NCBI GenBank assembly: GCA_036873135.1
Contig: JAPTYO010000046.1
Span: 61,186 to 125,185, forward strand
Length of the DNA stretch: 64,000 nt
Direction of reading: 5' to 3'
Origin: Clarkia xantiana subsp. parviflora
Lineage: Eukaryota > Streptophyta > Magnoliopsida > Myrtales > Onagraceae
Shown here: piece by piece, positions 44,413 to 56,765 of the stretch
Numbering within the stretch: position 1 is the stretch's first letter
Layout: every line of letters begins with the position of its first letter
Notes under the pieces: model-generated
What the model was told of the DNA's origin: nothing
Databases searched by the model: none
What the model saw: the letters and a program-made list of their open reading frames with translations, nothing else
Program-made: the position numbers and the translations under genes

Positions 44413-47039
44413 TTAATTGTGAGTCCACATTGCCCAATTGGCCTCGCTTCCGACACGTGGCATGGTATTAACCTTGGAGTTGACATCAACCTTAAAGTTA
44501 GCCCCACACAACACCCCTTCACTGTCGATCCTCGGCATTGCCTTCATTTTGCTTTTAGGGTGCTCGAAGCTCATTAACCCAAGTTCACTATGAAACATAC
44601 ACCCTGCAAATTTAACCCTTAATTAGTTAATTAATTAAGATTAGGAAAAAAAAACCTAATTGAGGAGTAAAATAATATGCAACTCTAATTGATTAAATAA
44701 ATATACACTATATTTGATTTTGGGAACTCAATGGATGTTTGTATTGATTATCATTTTATAAAATTTGTATTTTTCTATTGCCTTAAAGATGAAACCTATT
44801 CAGAATAGTGTGATACAAATTCTAGGTAGTTATAAAAGTTCATATACTTTTAAAGTTTTAGTTGTTACAATTTAATCATCCTAGTAAAAAGAGCACAAAC
44901 ATTATACTTGTGAAGTATGTTAAAAAATCTCTAAGATCGCGGCAGAGCTACGTAAAATGAGGGGACATTTTTGGTGATGTGTAATTTTAATAACGTATCT
45001 CAAGCCTCGAGATCTATGTAAAAATTGAGGATGAATTATACATTTAAAACTAGATGCACATATCTCAAGACTAAGATCCAACCATTAAAACTTCAAATCC
45101 CTAATCTATACACAGATTCCGAGGCTTGAGATCCGTTATTAAAATTACACATCACCAAAAATGTCTCATCCTTTAGATTCGGTCTCGATCTTAGAATTCT
45201 TTTTTTATGATGTGGAATTTTAACCTTAAAAATCTATAATTTTTCTTATTTTTTTTAAACCAATTTTGTTTTTCTCGATTTGACCATTTAAAATTCTATA
45301 TTTACCACCTATATCTAGGATATTTTTGTCAGTTAAAAACAAAGTTCCGGGCCATGAAATAGCAAGCCCAAAATTCAAAATTTGGGCTTCTTATTATAAA
45401 CATCCCAAATTTTCATAGTTGGGCTTCATATTAGAACCAGCCCACTAGGCCCATTTGCTCAAAGCTCAGCCCTACTAGACAATAGTCATCACTCATTACG
45501 TACCGTTAGGGAAAGGGGCAAATGACTTAGCGCAGCTAGACTTAATAACCTCCAACTTGTCCGAAATCACCATCGAGCCATCGCCGGCGATTCCCCAAAA
45601 GAGCTTATTCACTGCCGACGCGGCGGCGAAAACGGTGCCGGCTTTGGTGTCGTAGATTAAGAAACCGTAATCGCCGTCGAGATCCTTTAGGACCTGGTCG
45701 GCCGGGTAGGGCCCACGGTCGCGTAAAGTACGGTAGGCTTCGACAACTAACGTGGCTTCATTGGTTCCCTTGGATGAAAGGCCGTACTGTTTGATTAGGG
45801 TGCAGAGGTTGTTTAGGGTTCCGGTGAAGATACAGTATATGTCTCCCATTCCACAGAATAACCTGTTTGTCATATGATTAATTAGTTAATTAGGTCTTTT
45901 AATTATAATTAAGGTTAAAACTTAAATACTAGGGCTAGCAATTCGTGCGGGTCGTGCGTATTCGTGTTGGCTAGCTTCGTGTCGTGTTATGGGGTTCAGA
46001 ACAAACCCAACACGGCCTAACACGAAAAATCAGCATAAAAAACATTGAATAAAAAATCAAATATAAAAATTTTTAAACTAAAATTTTAAAATTATCGTGC
46101 TATATCGTGTCGGGCAGTGTCATCATATTAAACTCAAACCCGTAATTTTCGTGTCGTGTTCGTGTCGGCCCATCATACCGGACCAAATTGTCTTAACTAT
46201 AGGTTAAGTTTCTAATCGTTGTATGCAGTGTCACATGTATCAAATTTGTTATTTTTAATTTTTTTCTAGAAAATAAGTTGGTGTTAAAAATGCATTTTTT
46301 AAGAATGAAAAAAATGTTACCTTTTAAAATTATCTAATTTATTACTAAAATATTTGGTAAAATATTTGGTGTCTCAATTATTAGATTTGTTATTTCAAAG
46401 TTATTTCCAATTTGTCTTTAAAGATCTTTTGGTGCAAAAATTAACTTTTTAAGTAACACAAATTTTGTTCTTTTTCAAGCTAAAATGTTAATATTGTGTC
46501 CAACTTTTAGCACCTTAAGAAACCAAATATAAACATTTTAAATCTAGTACAATGATTAACAATCTAGTTTATAATTTTTTTAAAAATTATAATTAATGAC
46601 TTAGCTTAATATATTTAAGTTGATTAAAATACAATAAACATGTTAGTTTTTCATTTAACACGTCACTTCTAAATAACTTTTTTTTTAATCAATCTAATAA
46701 AAAATATCATATTTTATAATTAATTTGAGAATTAATTCAGCTTTCCACATATTATATATATATATATATAAACTCGATTTCATTTTAGGTTCATGCTAAT
46801 ATATACCTTTGAGGCGCGGAGAGAGATTTGATCTCCTGAGGAGCGAAAGCAATGAGAGCGCCGTTATCAGCGAAGCTGACAGAGAAAGCATTTCCGCCAT
46901 TAGAGGACTGGAAGCTCTGCAATATCTCCATCGGAAGCTTCGCCTTCTTCATCACATTACTGTTTCTGAGTGGAGGGTTGTTTGGACAGTTGAGCTCCTG
47001 CGGAGGCTGCGCCAATGCTGCCTTGAATATTCCCAACAT
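44413..47039 (-). CDS. TSJT1/aluminium-induced-type protein (DUF3700, YGL and LRDR motifs)
   Basis: Three exons (transcription order) 47039-46807, 45862-45504, 44603-44413; 783 bp, 260 aa. The family (Wali7/DUF3700, related to class II glutamine amidotransferase folds) is induced by aluminium, sugar starvation, darkness or other stress; the biochemical role is not established. Visible: N-terminus MLGIFKAALAQPPQELN; LFCGMGDIYCIFTG at the start of exon 2; QYGL (aa 103-106); LRDR (aa 124-127) followed by GPYPADQVLKDLDG; CMFHSE and GVLCGANFKVDV near the C-terminus. The start gives the conserved MLGIF (MLAIF in relatives). Intron 2 is 900 bp, intron 1 is 944 bp. A TATA-like box and ABRE-like sites lie upstream. 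Confidence 0.94.
45931..46190. repeat. Iterated cgtgtcgtgtt repeat in intron 1 of the DUF3700 gene
   Basis: gggctagcaattcgtgcggg, gtgtcgtgttatggg, aacacggcctaacacgaa and ttcgtgtcgtgttcgtgtcgg are the words of a common plant non-autonomous element with iterated subterminal motifs. The termini look decayed, and I could not place target duplications. Confidence 0.55.
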
Positions 47040-47124
47040 CTTCGATTCTAATTTCTTTCTCAAACAAACAGAACTCAAGGAAGGATTTGAATGTGTACGA
47101 ATGATAATTGGTGAGTTTAGTATT

Positions 47125-47244
47125 GATGGAGATAGAGATATAGAGTGGGTGTATATATAGTATGGATTGAAGATCATGTAGAAGAAGATGAGAGAGAAAA
47201 TAGATCAAGGGAGGAGGACGTGGCAGTATTATCCTAACACGTCA
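47125..47244 (-). promoter_or_regulatory. DUF3700-gene promoter: TATA box, ABRE-like ACGTGGC, CACGTCA
   Basis: On the minus strand a CTATATATAC TATA box (47160-47151) lies ~110 bp upstream of the ATG. Further upstream are ACGTGGC (plus strand, 47218-47224), a perfect ABRE core, and CACGTCA (47238-47244), a bZIP-type site. The motifs are seen; stress/ABA control is inferred. Confidence 0.5.
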
Positions 47245-48059
47245 TCGTGATTATTTATTCACTTTTTTTCGTGGGGTGTTTCATGGTCTTATCATGACAA
47301 ATTGCAGATTTTATAATATTTAAAATTAAAATTGAATTTATCGATATTTGAATTCAACTCGCTAAATATTTAATCGATATTTTTTTAAGTAATAATCGAG
47401 TATAAGTTTATTTATATTTGACTGGAGAGGTTTGCGAATTTTTTTGTTACCAAAACGTTGAGTTCGAACTTGAATTTATTATTATATATATATATATATA
47501 TATTCAATTCGAGCTGAGCTCGAGTCAATAACCCGTTCTAACAGAATTCGAGCAAATGTGCACTATTTATGATTTAATTGAACAATTTTAAACTTAACGA
47601 TCTGGTTTCTGACTCGTCGAGTACGGAACTGAATCAAACTTAAGCTTGAAAAATTTAGAATTGAACTTAAGTAAATGAGTCGAGTCGAATTGAACTTATA
47701 CTTGCTATTTAAATAATTATCAGCAATATGTAATGAGTAAAATGTTAATTATGGATATTTTCTAATTATCAAACTATGTTAAAGCATTATTCACACTCTC
47801 TCTTTCATTGGCCAGAATAAAAATACTCGGTCTTTCACGTTTTTGGTCAAAAGGCTTTGATATTTGTTTCTGGATAAGGTAGAATCTAATTAGATGACGT
47901 CACGCATCTAAAATAATAATAATAATAATAAAAACAAACAGTGAACAAAATAAGGCCCATTTCTCTGGCCGCTAACTTTGGTCTGGTTTCAGACATGGAC
48001 TAGGAATCCCAAATTACGGCCCAATCAAATCTCAACTAATATATTAATTTAGAAAATTT
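47245..48059. other. Intergenic DNA with TCGAGTT-type iterations and AT microsatellite
   Basis: 47330-47710 contains repeated words (attcaattcgagctgagctcg, gagtcgagtcgaattgaac) like those at 39.5-39.95 kb. There is an (AT)n run near 47482-47502. No gene is seen. Confidence 0.5.
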
Positions 48060-48599
48060 AGCTTAGGAAAAACAATTTACATTTACATGGTACTCGAACT
48101 TTACACATTTTTATATATATATCCTTGAATTTTAATTTTTTTCTATTCAGATACTTGAACTCATAAAACTCATTATATTATAGTCCTGCAGTTAAATTTT
48201 ATTATTAATTGTGGTGATAATGCGCTAATTACACGAAATATTAATGACATGGACAAGCTGACATGTCATGTTTAGGTTCACATCATTTTTTTTAATATAT
48301 ATCGATAACTAGAAAATAAATAAATGAATATATAAAGAAAAATAAATAAAAAACAAAAAAACATGGAACTGAAAGGCACTAAACATGATTTGGCCATAAA
48401 CTATGACACGCCAATTTGTCAATGTCAATATTTTTTGCTTAATTATCATCTAATCACCACAATTAACAGTAAAACTTAACGACGGGACTATAACAGAATG
48501 GATTTGATGAGTTCAAGTACATCAATAAAAATAAAGTTCATAGACAGAAATAAAAAAATGAGTAAAATTCGATGACATTTGTATTGTTTTCTCTTTAGC
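48060..48599. mobile_element. TIR/foldback element, ~540 bp
   Basis: The left half (gcttaggaaaaacaattt..., tacttgaactcataaaact, attatagtcctgcagttaa, attaattgtggtgat) is the imperfect inverse of the right half (atcaccacaattaacagt, ttaacgacgggactataac, gatgagttcaagtac, acatttgtattgttttctctttagc). The word taatatatta occurs just outside both ends and may be part of a target duplication. Non-coding. Confidence 0.75.
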
Positions 48600-49146
48600 T
48601 AATATATTAAAAAAATAAAGTATTAGCGAAGATATATATGACTATCTTTATGAACAACTACAATACATATAAACTTTCTTTATATGATATAAAATTGTAA
48701 AATGTGTTTTAGATGAACCGTCCAAACATTTCCCTATCATGATGTTCTTAATAGACATGTACTTTGAGATGTCTTTTTATATTCTTAACAAATAGGTATT
48801 TAAAGATACTTTATGAGAGTGAATTTTTTTATGTTTTAAAATTTAGAATAAAAAGGTCAACGGTAAGATATAAAATGTTAATTATGCATAATTTTTTACC
48901 GTGAATAATGTAAATTAAACCTAAAACATCCTGATTTAATGATGAAACATTAAACAATTATAACATATTACTTTGTTTTTATTATTTTTAGAATACCTTT
49001 TATATTTGGAAAAAAAAATACCTTTTATTGTTTTTCTTTATGTAATATTGATGATGGATTTTAAAAGAAGAAAGAAATTGATGCAAATATTGATGATTCT
49101 TAAACAAAAAATAAATCTTGATGATTCCACATCTTGCATTGATAGT
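48600..49146. other. AT-rich upstream region of the AIRP2-like gene
   Basis: Very AT-rich. No element or gene is recognised. The ORF starting at 48973 overlaps the presumed promoter/leader and has no family features. Confidence 0.4.
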
Positions 49147-49156
49147 CCACGTGTCC
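49147..49156 (+). promoter_or_regulatory. G-box/ABRE (CCACGTGTCC) upstream of the RING ligase gene
   Basis: A CACGTG core with ABRE context lies ~250 bp upstream of the predicted start. The Arabidopsis relative AIRP2 is ABA-responsive (established), so ABA control here is a reasonable inference. Confidence 0.5.
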
Positions 49157-49407
49157 ATCCTCACTCTGCAACTTCTCACTATTCAAGAACCACAACAGAA
49201 CAGAAGCAACACGAAGACGACTTCCCATCCCCGACGACGAGTACCCCGTCGTCTTCTCCTGTGAAATCAGAATTCAGATGTGGAGAAAGAGGCTTTTTGC
49301 TCCTGTGGATTCGATTAGGGTTTCTGTTCGGTGATGGTTAATTGAAGCCGCAATTCAGTGAAAAGGAACGATAATCTCGCATAATCAAGGAGATGTGCAT
49401 AATTCCC

Positions 49408-51669
49408 ATGCGAAAGTCGTTCAAGGACTCGCTCAAAGTGCTTGAAGCCGATATCCAGCATGCTAATACTCTGTAAGACTGAGTCCATTGCAGTGTGTTT
49501 TAATTTCTTTGCTTATTTTATTAGCTCCTGCAGGTCACTGTTGTTTGAGCTTCTTAATCATTGTTGATGATTTCAATGTGATGCAACTTCCTTTTGATCT
49601 TCTAAACTAGTTAGGTCTGAGCATTTGCTTCTCCATTGTTGACATTTTTTAGAATTTTACTGTTTTGACTTTTTCAGTAGCTCTCTACTCTTCTGGGTTT
49701 TGAACAATTCAACAATTTTTGGCCCCAAAAAAGACAAAATTTAAGTGTTCAGATCTCCTTTCTATAGTCAGTGATAATATGTTTGCTATCTTTAGGCTTA
49801 ATTATGTGGGGGTTTGTAACTGTTTGATCATCCACCAAAGGCCTCAAACTTTGCTCTGAGGATAATTTGACTTTGGGAAATGAACCTATTTTGTAAGGGA
49901 AATGTTGAAAATCCCTTGCAAATACACAATTCCAATAATTTTCTAAGGAGATGATTCTAACAAAAAACATTTGCTAGAAATATTCAAAACTGCGGGGAAA
50001 ATCACTTACAAAATTTTGATATTGGTATTTGTTAGTTACTTAAAACTCAATAAATAAATCCTTTCAAAATAATTGCAACTCCTTTGGATCTTTCCCTTGA
50101 AAAAATTGATTTTCTTGTAGTGAAAATCTGCAATTGTAGTGTTTTTTAAGATTGTGTGTTGAATTGAATTATGCAGGGCATCAGATTTCCCAAGGGAATA
50201 TGACGGCGCGTGCCTTCAGATGAGAATGTCATACAGTCCAGCTGCACATTTCTTCCTGTTTCTAGTACAATGGACAGATTGCCACCTTGCTGGTGCCCTT
50301 GGTTTGTTAAGGATATTGATTTACAAGGTCAGGTCATACATTTTTATCTGCTTTATATATCAGAGAATTATTCGGTTCCCAATTTGCTGCTGCCAAATGA
50401 ATGCTGCATTTGATTTGAGCTCTCATGAGTTTTCGTGAAGTAGCAAGCTACTGATGGACAAAATATATACGATTGATGATCTTGTGTTGAATTCTGCTCA
50501 GTCACTTTCATTTTAGTGAAGTAAAAAGGCTTTTGTTTCCTTTTCGGGATTCAAAGGATGCTTAGCCAATGATCATATTCCAACTTTTCTTCTCTTTGTT
50601 AGAAGGTGATGAGTGACGGGAGAAAGGGTGTTTGTGCTGTAGGTATACGTGGATGGCACAACCACGATGTCTGTACATGAACGAAAAGCAAGTATTAGAG
50701 AGTTTTACGGTTAGTAGATTTGATGTATTAAATAGTTAACAGAAATTGATTTAGGGTTTGTTGATGTTCTATATGTTACTGACATAGAGTGGGGTGTGGC
50801 AGGTGTAATATATCCATCTTTATTGCAACTTGAAAGAGGTGTAACAGAAACAGAGGATAAGAGACAAAAGGCAGTTTGCAGTGAGAGATACATGATGAGA
50901 AGAAGAGAAGAGGAGAATAGTCGGGCTTCGGATATGGTGGAATATGAAAGAGATGATGAGTGTGGAATATGCATGGAGATGAACACCAAGGTTGTTCTAC
51001 CAACTTGCAACCATGTCATGTGCTTGAAATGCTACCAACAATGGTATGTACAATCTTTCATTCATCACACTCCAAGGTTAATAGTTGAACTTTACAACTA
51101 GGTACCTCTGTTCAATAAATTTGACGGAATTTGTCACATGATCGACTTGATTGGTGACCTTCACCCATAAGAACACATCTTCTGATCCTATCAGGAGAAA
51201 CAACTACAAAAAAACCCTTTTTTCTTACGAAATTCAAACAACTAATCCACAATTAAACCCATTTATTCAATTAATTAGTTTAAATGACCTATCTTGTCGA
51301 TTACACTAGGAACACGTGAAAACTTCCTCTAAATTGTAACGTCAAATTGGATGGAGGTACCTAGTTACTCTCATTCACGGAAATCTGGCTAGCTATTTGG
51401 TTTTTGGTTCATTTTTTGGTAAAGTTCATCTAGCTGTTTAGTTATTTACCCGTTAATATTGCAGGAGAAGGAAATCACAGTCATGCCCATTTTGTAGAGA
51501 TACACTGAAAAGAGTAAAATCAGGAGATCTGTGGGTGTATACAGACAGCAAGGACATAGTGGATATGGCAACTGTGACAAGAGAGAACCTCAGAAGACTC
51601 TTCATGTATATAGATAAGTTGCCTCTCATCATTCCCGACTCCATCGTTCTCGATTCTCATGTCCGGTGA
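49408..51669 (+). CDS. AIRP2-like RING E3 ubiquitin ligase
   Basis: Five exons, 49408-49472, 50177-50327, 50643-50709, 50803-51043, 51465-51669; 729 bp, 242 aa. Matches the Arabidopsis AIRP2 (ABA-insensitive RING protein 2) family over its length. It has the conserved MRKSFKDSLKVLEADIQHAN start, SYSPAAHFFLFLVQWTDCHLAGALG, and a C3HC4 RING with Cys148, Cys151, Cys163, His165, Cys168, Cys171, Cys182, Cys185. Such ligases transfer ubiquitin from E2 and act in ABA and drought responses (family knowledge). A second ATG in frame five codons upstream (49393) is possible, but the family starts at MRKSF. Intron 4 contains a small TIR element. Confidence 0.94.
51097..51367. mobile_element. Small TIR element (MITE) in AIRP2-like intron 4
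   Basis: The left end aactaggtacctctgttcaa is matched in inverse by the right end ttggatggaggtacctagtt. The element is ~270 bp and non-coding. A stretch similar to its right part (cgacaaattggatggaaatatctagttg) recurs near 52545-52650, so the family has at least one more fragment in this window. Confidence 0.75.
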
Positions 51670-53104
51670 ATAACAACAAGAAGAAGAAGGTGAGTTTGAT
51701 TCATCTGTCTAAACTACATCTACTACTAGTTATTAGTAAAGGAAGAAACTGCAAGCCCCAATTTATCAGAGGGTCAGTCAGTGAAGTGAAGTGAAGTGAA
51801 GTGAAGTGAAGTGAAGTGAAGTGTTGTGTTATAAATTATAATCACATCCACTTTGTAGATATTAGTTGTATTTTATTTATGTAAAGAGGATGATTATGAT
51901 GATGATGAACCAGCCTTGTTTGGCTTTGCTTGGCTATCAAGGAAGAAGACACATCTCTGAATTAGAGTAGGTTAGGTTTAGATTGGCCATCTGTATCTTT
52001 ATTTGTGAATTTATTGTCTCTTGGTGGTTCTATTATTGTATATCACACATAGTAGAAAACTACCTTCTTGTCTACTCTATGCTTTTTCTTCCATTTTTGC
52101 TGTATATATATAAGTTATTTGTATAATTGAAAAGAAAAAATCTTAGTTTGCTTGTTGATAGAGATATGACAATGAATGATGCATCATTAATTAGGTGTTA
52201 GGTGGTAGCAAAGTAGGGGAGGTAGCCAAACACATCAACATCTTCAATCCCTCCTGAAAACCCCAATGCTCAATCTGCACATACATGACATGGATCATTA
52301 TTGCTTGGCTTTGATATATATAGTAATTAATAATTAACAATTAATGTGATATTATAAGTAATGTAATGTTAGATTGAATTATTTGATTATGTTGTTATAG
52401 AGAGTATAATGTTAGATTAAATTGTTTGCTATGTTTTGTAATGTAAATTTGTTATCATAATATTAATCATATAAGAATATACTTTATCTTAATATGATAA
52501 GATTTAAACGAATATTTATTTTGACAACTTACAGTCGATCACTTAAGGAGCACGTGACAAATTCCATCAAATTTAAACGACAAATTGGATGGAAATATCT
52601 AGTTGTTCATTCACATAAATCTTCTTAGTTGTTTGGTTTAAAAAATTTGAGCATTTTGGAGTTAATTACAACTAGATGTTTGATTATTTACTTTTAGTTT
52701 TTAATAGCATATAATAATAATATATATGAATTTAAAACAAACTTCCCCCTCTTCCCAGATACATGAACCAGTGTAAATCAAATGAAAATACTTTTATCTA
52801 AAGGAACCCAACATAGTAATCTCAACATCAATGGCTCTATGCTGATTGTACAAAATTTGCCACAAAGCCTACACAAATCCTTAAGGTGAAAATTAATCAT
52901 CACATAAATAACAATGCAAGAAACAGTAAAGCCCATTTGTCATCAGCTTAGTCTCAATTGGCTGCAATGCAGCAGGAAAATTTCTCAGGGCCTGAGATGA
53001 TAAAAAAACAAAAACAAAAAAATTGGTTCTATGAGCAGGGAAGCTACTTCATAGTAGAAAATGATATATAGCTTTCCTTATGTCTTCTTATATGTGTGTT
53101 ACTG
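51670..53104. other. Convergent intergenic region between RING ligase and CxxxC gene
   Basis: Contains the two 3' UTRs, a (GTGAA)n microsatellite at ~51779-51823 (about 8-9 units), and a partial copy of the MITE family at ~52545-52650. No further gene is seen. Confidence 0.55.
51779..51823. repeat. (GTGAA)n pentanucleotide microsatellite
   Basis: About eight to nine uninterrupted gtgaa units, ~110 bp downstream of the RING ligase stop codon, probably within its 3' UTR. Confidence 0.95.
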
Positions 53105-56086
53105 TTATGCTGAAGTGCTGGGAACTTCTTTATCAGATGGTAGATGATGTTCTTGACCTTCAGATGAAGCATGATGATGAATAGCAGCAGAAAAAGACTT
53201 CTTGACAGCACATGGAGGTTTGGGTGGTCGATTTGGCCGAACCTGATGAACCTTTTCTTTATCCATTTCGTACTGCAAATGCAAAATTCAACCCGAATAC
53301 AAAATTAATCTCACTAATCACCAAATTCAATATCTGTAAAATTTTAGACGAATCACTTGACCAACTGTACTAAAACCTTAAAGTGTTTTGTGCAGGCGTG
53401 GCTTAATCTTTATACTTCAACAATAAGTAACTACCTAATGAACTAATAATGCATATTTGTACAATACCCTATTTTCCTTAAAAAAACAACAACATGATCA
53501 AATGGGTATAAACTAGTTAGCTAACATACATACATATAAAAGAATTGCATGTAGATTCGAACCAAAAAATGATGTAGATACATGTGTGGCAAAAAATGAA
53601 AATGCACTACATTAAAAAAAAAAAAAAGTTTTTTTTGGTTTCCACACGGGGTGTCCTAAGGGGCGCCATCAGGAGGGCAGCACCTAGAATAATCCGCACT
53701 TGCACCGAGTCAGCCCGTAAAAGGTAAAGTGATAGGCATGACTAAAAAAAACAAGTTACTCAGCAGAATGCTATGAATTGCTTTGTTGCAGCAACTTTCT
53801 TAAGAAAAAGCTGCACTTTTCATGGGTAAGATAAAAAGCAACCTCTCATATGCAGCAACTTTAATTTTTGTTTTGGGTGGTTTACACTTTATATGTATTC
53901 TCCACATCAGATAAAGTATCATGGAAGGATACTTTACTTCTTATATGTGCAAAAAAAAAAAAAAAACTTCTTCACTACAGATAGTCCAATTCAATCATGG
54001 CAACATTTCAAACTTCATAACTATAAGAAAAGCAGTGGAAATGAATGTGAAGTATAATTGTTTTGGAAAAGATGCTGACCTTGTATCCACAGCCAGACAC
54101 ACATGCCTGAAAGCATTCCTGCAAAATATATGGCATCAACTGGGCATCAGATCATACGTACTTGAACGGCGTATGAGAAGCATATGCTGTTTAAATATGA
54201 TATGAAATAAATTGAAGCAAAAGATAGATATAATGGCATTGCTCACTGATTCTTCCATTCAACAAAAACTTTTAGTTCAATGAATTTATCACACTAGAAA
54301 TTCAAATGATTTGATCTGAAAAAAAATTTGGCCAAAATATTTAATACCAAAGTACCTAAACAAATCGTTCTAGAAATCCATGTGTTCTTCCATTTTTTGA
54401 TGATACAAATGATGCAATTTTCATCACCAATTTGAAGAACAAAGCACACTTAATAAAGGAAAGAACTCAATAAAAGGTAAGAGGCAAGTAAGATCATATT
54501 GTTAGACAAGGTAAATTTCATAACATGAGTTGAAGTCACTAAAGATTACAACCCCCGAGTATGTGTCAGCGCCAGGAGAACGATCAATGTAAGCGCTCCA
54601 CTGGCGATCCTTCAACACGGGATCCTTATAGCATATCTCCTCACACTCAGACAAACCTAGAGAATAGAACTGTATTAACATAAATTGATAAAAGCAGATC
54701 CCTTTTCCATACTTTTTAGTTTACCCACAATTTCCCTATATTCAATAGCAATCTATCATATAAATAAAAGAACAATATGTAAGTATGTTGTTCACTACTT
54801 GCCAAATCACTTGTAGCTTAATCTGAAACACCAAATTCTATGTAGTTCATTACACTGAAGTAAACAATAACTCTTAGCCACAACTGAAGTGCGAAACTTT
54901 CCAATAAACAGCTGCAAACATGAAATTACCAAATAGTGCAGACTACTCACATTCTTCCCATGTTTCTCCATCAGTGTCACATCCCTTTTTGCAAAAGACT
55001 CTCCCTGAAAATGGCAAATAGTATTTTATCATATACAGAATATGCTTTGATAAACTACTGTTCAATACTTCAATACATGCACCTGTTGTAAGAGATGTAC
55101 ATCCACATTATCCATACAAAGAATACACTTATTCAGCTCAGTTAAGAAGATACAAAAAATCGAACATTTAACAAAAATGTAAAATTCATATTCAAGATCC
55201 CTTCTAGCAAATTCATGGAATCATGGAAAGCAAGATGAAGAACGGTCACTGGCGCCATTTTTATATGATCAAATTGCTAATATCACATGTGAGGATTTCA
55301 ATCCACCATTTGACAAAAGCTACATATAAGTTATTATTCAACAGAAGCAATGCTTATTCAGCTCATTTAAGAATATAAAGTAGAAAATTTAACAAAAAGG
55401 TGAAATTCATATTCAAGATCCCTCCAAGCAAATTCATGGAATCATGGAAAGCAAGCTGTAGAACTCACTGGCACCATTTTTATATGATCAAATTGCTAAT
55501 ATCACACATGATGATTCCAATCCACACATTTGACAAAAGCTACATATAAGTTATTATCATCAACAGAACCAATGCTTATTCAACTCAGTTAAGAAGATAA
55601 GGAAAATAATTTTTTTTTAACAAAAAGGTGAAATTCATATTCAAGATCCCTACTAGCAAATTCATGGTATCATGGAAAGCAAGAAAGATGAAGAACTGTC
55701 ACCGGCGCTTTATATGATCAAATTGCTAATATCCCACGTGATGATTCCAAATCCACCCATTTGACCAACGCTACATACAAGTTCTTATATCAGCAGAAGC
55801 ATTGACGCAAAAATTATACAGAACAGACAAAAAAAAAACGATCTTTTATCGGTTCCACACCATCAACAACATAAGCACATTAGGTACACAATGAGATACG
55901 ATAGGTCAAAAGGGTAGTTCATCGAATCAATTATTTCAACATTTTCACGAACGAAATGGGAAATAAAATAGAATCGGTGAAATCAATGGTTCGGAGATAA
56001 GGAAACGTACATGGGATCTGTGTGAGAGCAGCGTACTTGGTGGTGCACTGGTTTCCGCATGGAGAAGTCCATTGTTGAGGTATCAT
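53105..56086 (-). CDS. Cysteine-rich protein with repeated CxxxC motifs, unknown function
   Basis: Five exons (transcription order) 56086-56011, 55004-54951, 54656-54553, 54118-54080, 53272-53105; 441 bp, 146 aa, one frame with consensus GT/AG sites. It has no signal peptide or membrane helix. Cysteines fall at aa 10/14, 30/34, 44/48/52 and 80/84/88, i.e. all in steps of four (CGNQC, CKKGC, CLSECEEIC, CFQACVSGC), plus one in a PPC motif in the tail. The first two pairs are 15 residues apart, reminiscent of the twin CxxxC layout of small Tim-type intermembrane-space proteins, but I cannot claim homology. The C-terminal ~55 residues are basic/Pro-rich then His/Ser-rich and look disordered. The start is the first ATG (MIPQQWTSPCGNQC). 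I do not recognise an assigned function. Confidence 0.88.
53640..53750. repeat. Short dispersed repeat in the terminal intron of the CxxxC gene
   Basis: ggtttccacacggggtgtcc, acctagaataatccgcac and gagtcagcccg, ending in an A-rich run, resemble the words at 43.3-43.57 kb. It may be a SINE-like or short retroelement fragment. Boundaries were not defined. Confidence 0.5.
55128..55803. repeat. Three-copy ~224-bp tandem repeat in intron 1 of the CxxxC gene
   Basis: Units start cttattca(g/a)ctca at 55128, 55353 and 55575 (spacings 225 and 222). Each contains gtgaaattcatattcaagat (gtaaaatt in the first), gcaaattcatgg, atatgatcaaattgctaata and ccatttgac. The repeat occupies about two-thirds of intron 1 (55005-56010). 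Confidence 0.93.
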
Positions 56087-56757
56087 CTTGATCTTTCCTT
56101 CTCGGCTCTCTCTTCTTCTTCTCTCTATCCCTGGTTGGTGTTTGTTGTACTGCTAACCCAGGAGAGGGGTAATTTGGTCATTACAGTATGATTGTACTGG
56201 TCTATGTCGAAGACCAATCGCGTCTCGGGTACGTGATGAAGACAATGTTTACAGATTTTGTCCCATTATTGTTTAGCCATCATGTTAACATCTCCAATAA
56301 TTTTGCTATTATCTATTTTTAAAACTTGTCAGAACTCTGTATATATTTATTTATAACAAAAAGAAATTAAGGTTAGAACGTGATTGTTACCTTTAAAGTA
56401 AAATTTAATGATTGAATGATTGTAACAACTTTTTTGTATTTTTAAATTAGAAAAGTAGAATTGACTTATACATTTAAAGAATATTAAGTTTATAGTAAAA
56501 TGATGAAGTCATAACTCTTGTTTAGGGATAAGAATTAAGTTTGAGACAAATAACTAATATAAAAAAAATTGGAGGGACCAAAGGTAAGAATTTAAAATGT
56601 CAATTTGAAAATAATTACAATTTATATAAGTACAAACTGCACTTTACAAAAAAAAAAATTGAGGGCCCATATTTTAAATGTAGCTCCATCTATACTAAGA
56701 GAGATAACCATGTCAAGAGGCTTTAAAGAATGAGGTGGAGTCCAAGGATATACGATG
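56087..56757. other. Upstream region of the CxxxC gene and AT-rich spacer
   Basis: A pyrimidine/purine-rich stretch just upstream of the ATG (ctctcttcttcttctctc on the plus strand) is probably the 5' UTR. The rest is AT-rich with no feature recognised. Confidence 0.4.
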
Positions 56758-56765
56758 ACGTTGCC

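Noticed and set aside
49393..49407. Upstream in-frame ATG as the start of the AIRP2-like protein
   Set aside because: It would add MCIIP before the family-typical MRKSF start; kept only as an alternative.
53921..54205. 94-aa plus-strand ORF opposite exon 4 of the CxxxC gene
   Set aside because: It overlaps a well-supported minus-strand exon and intron, contains a poly-A-derived Lys run and has no features.
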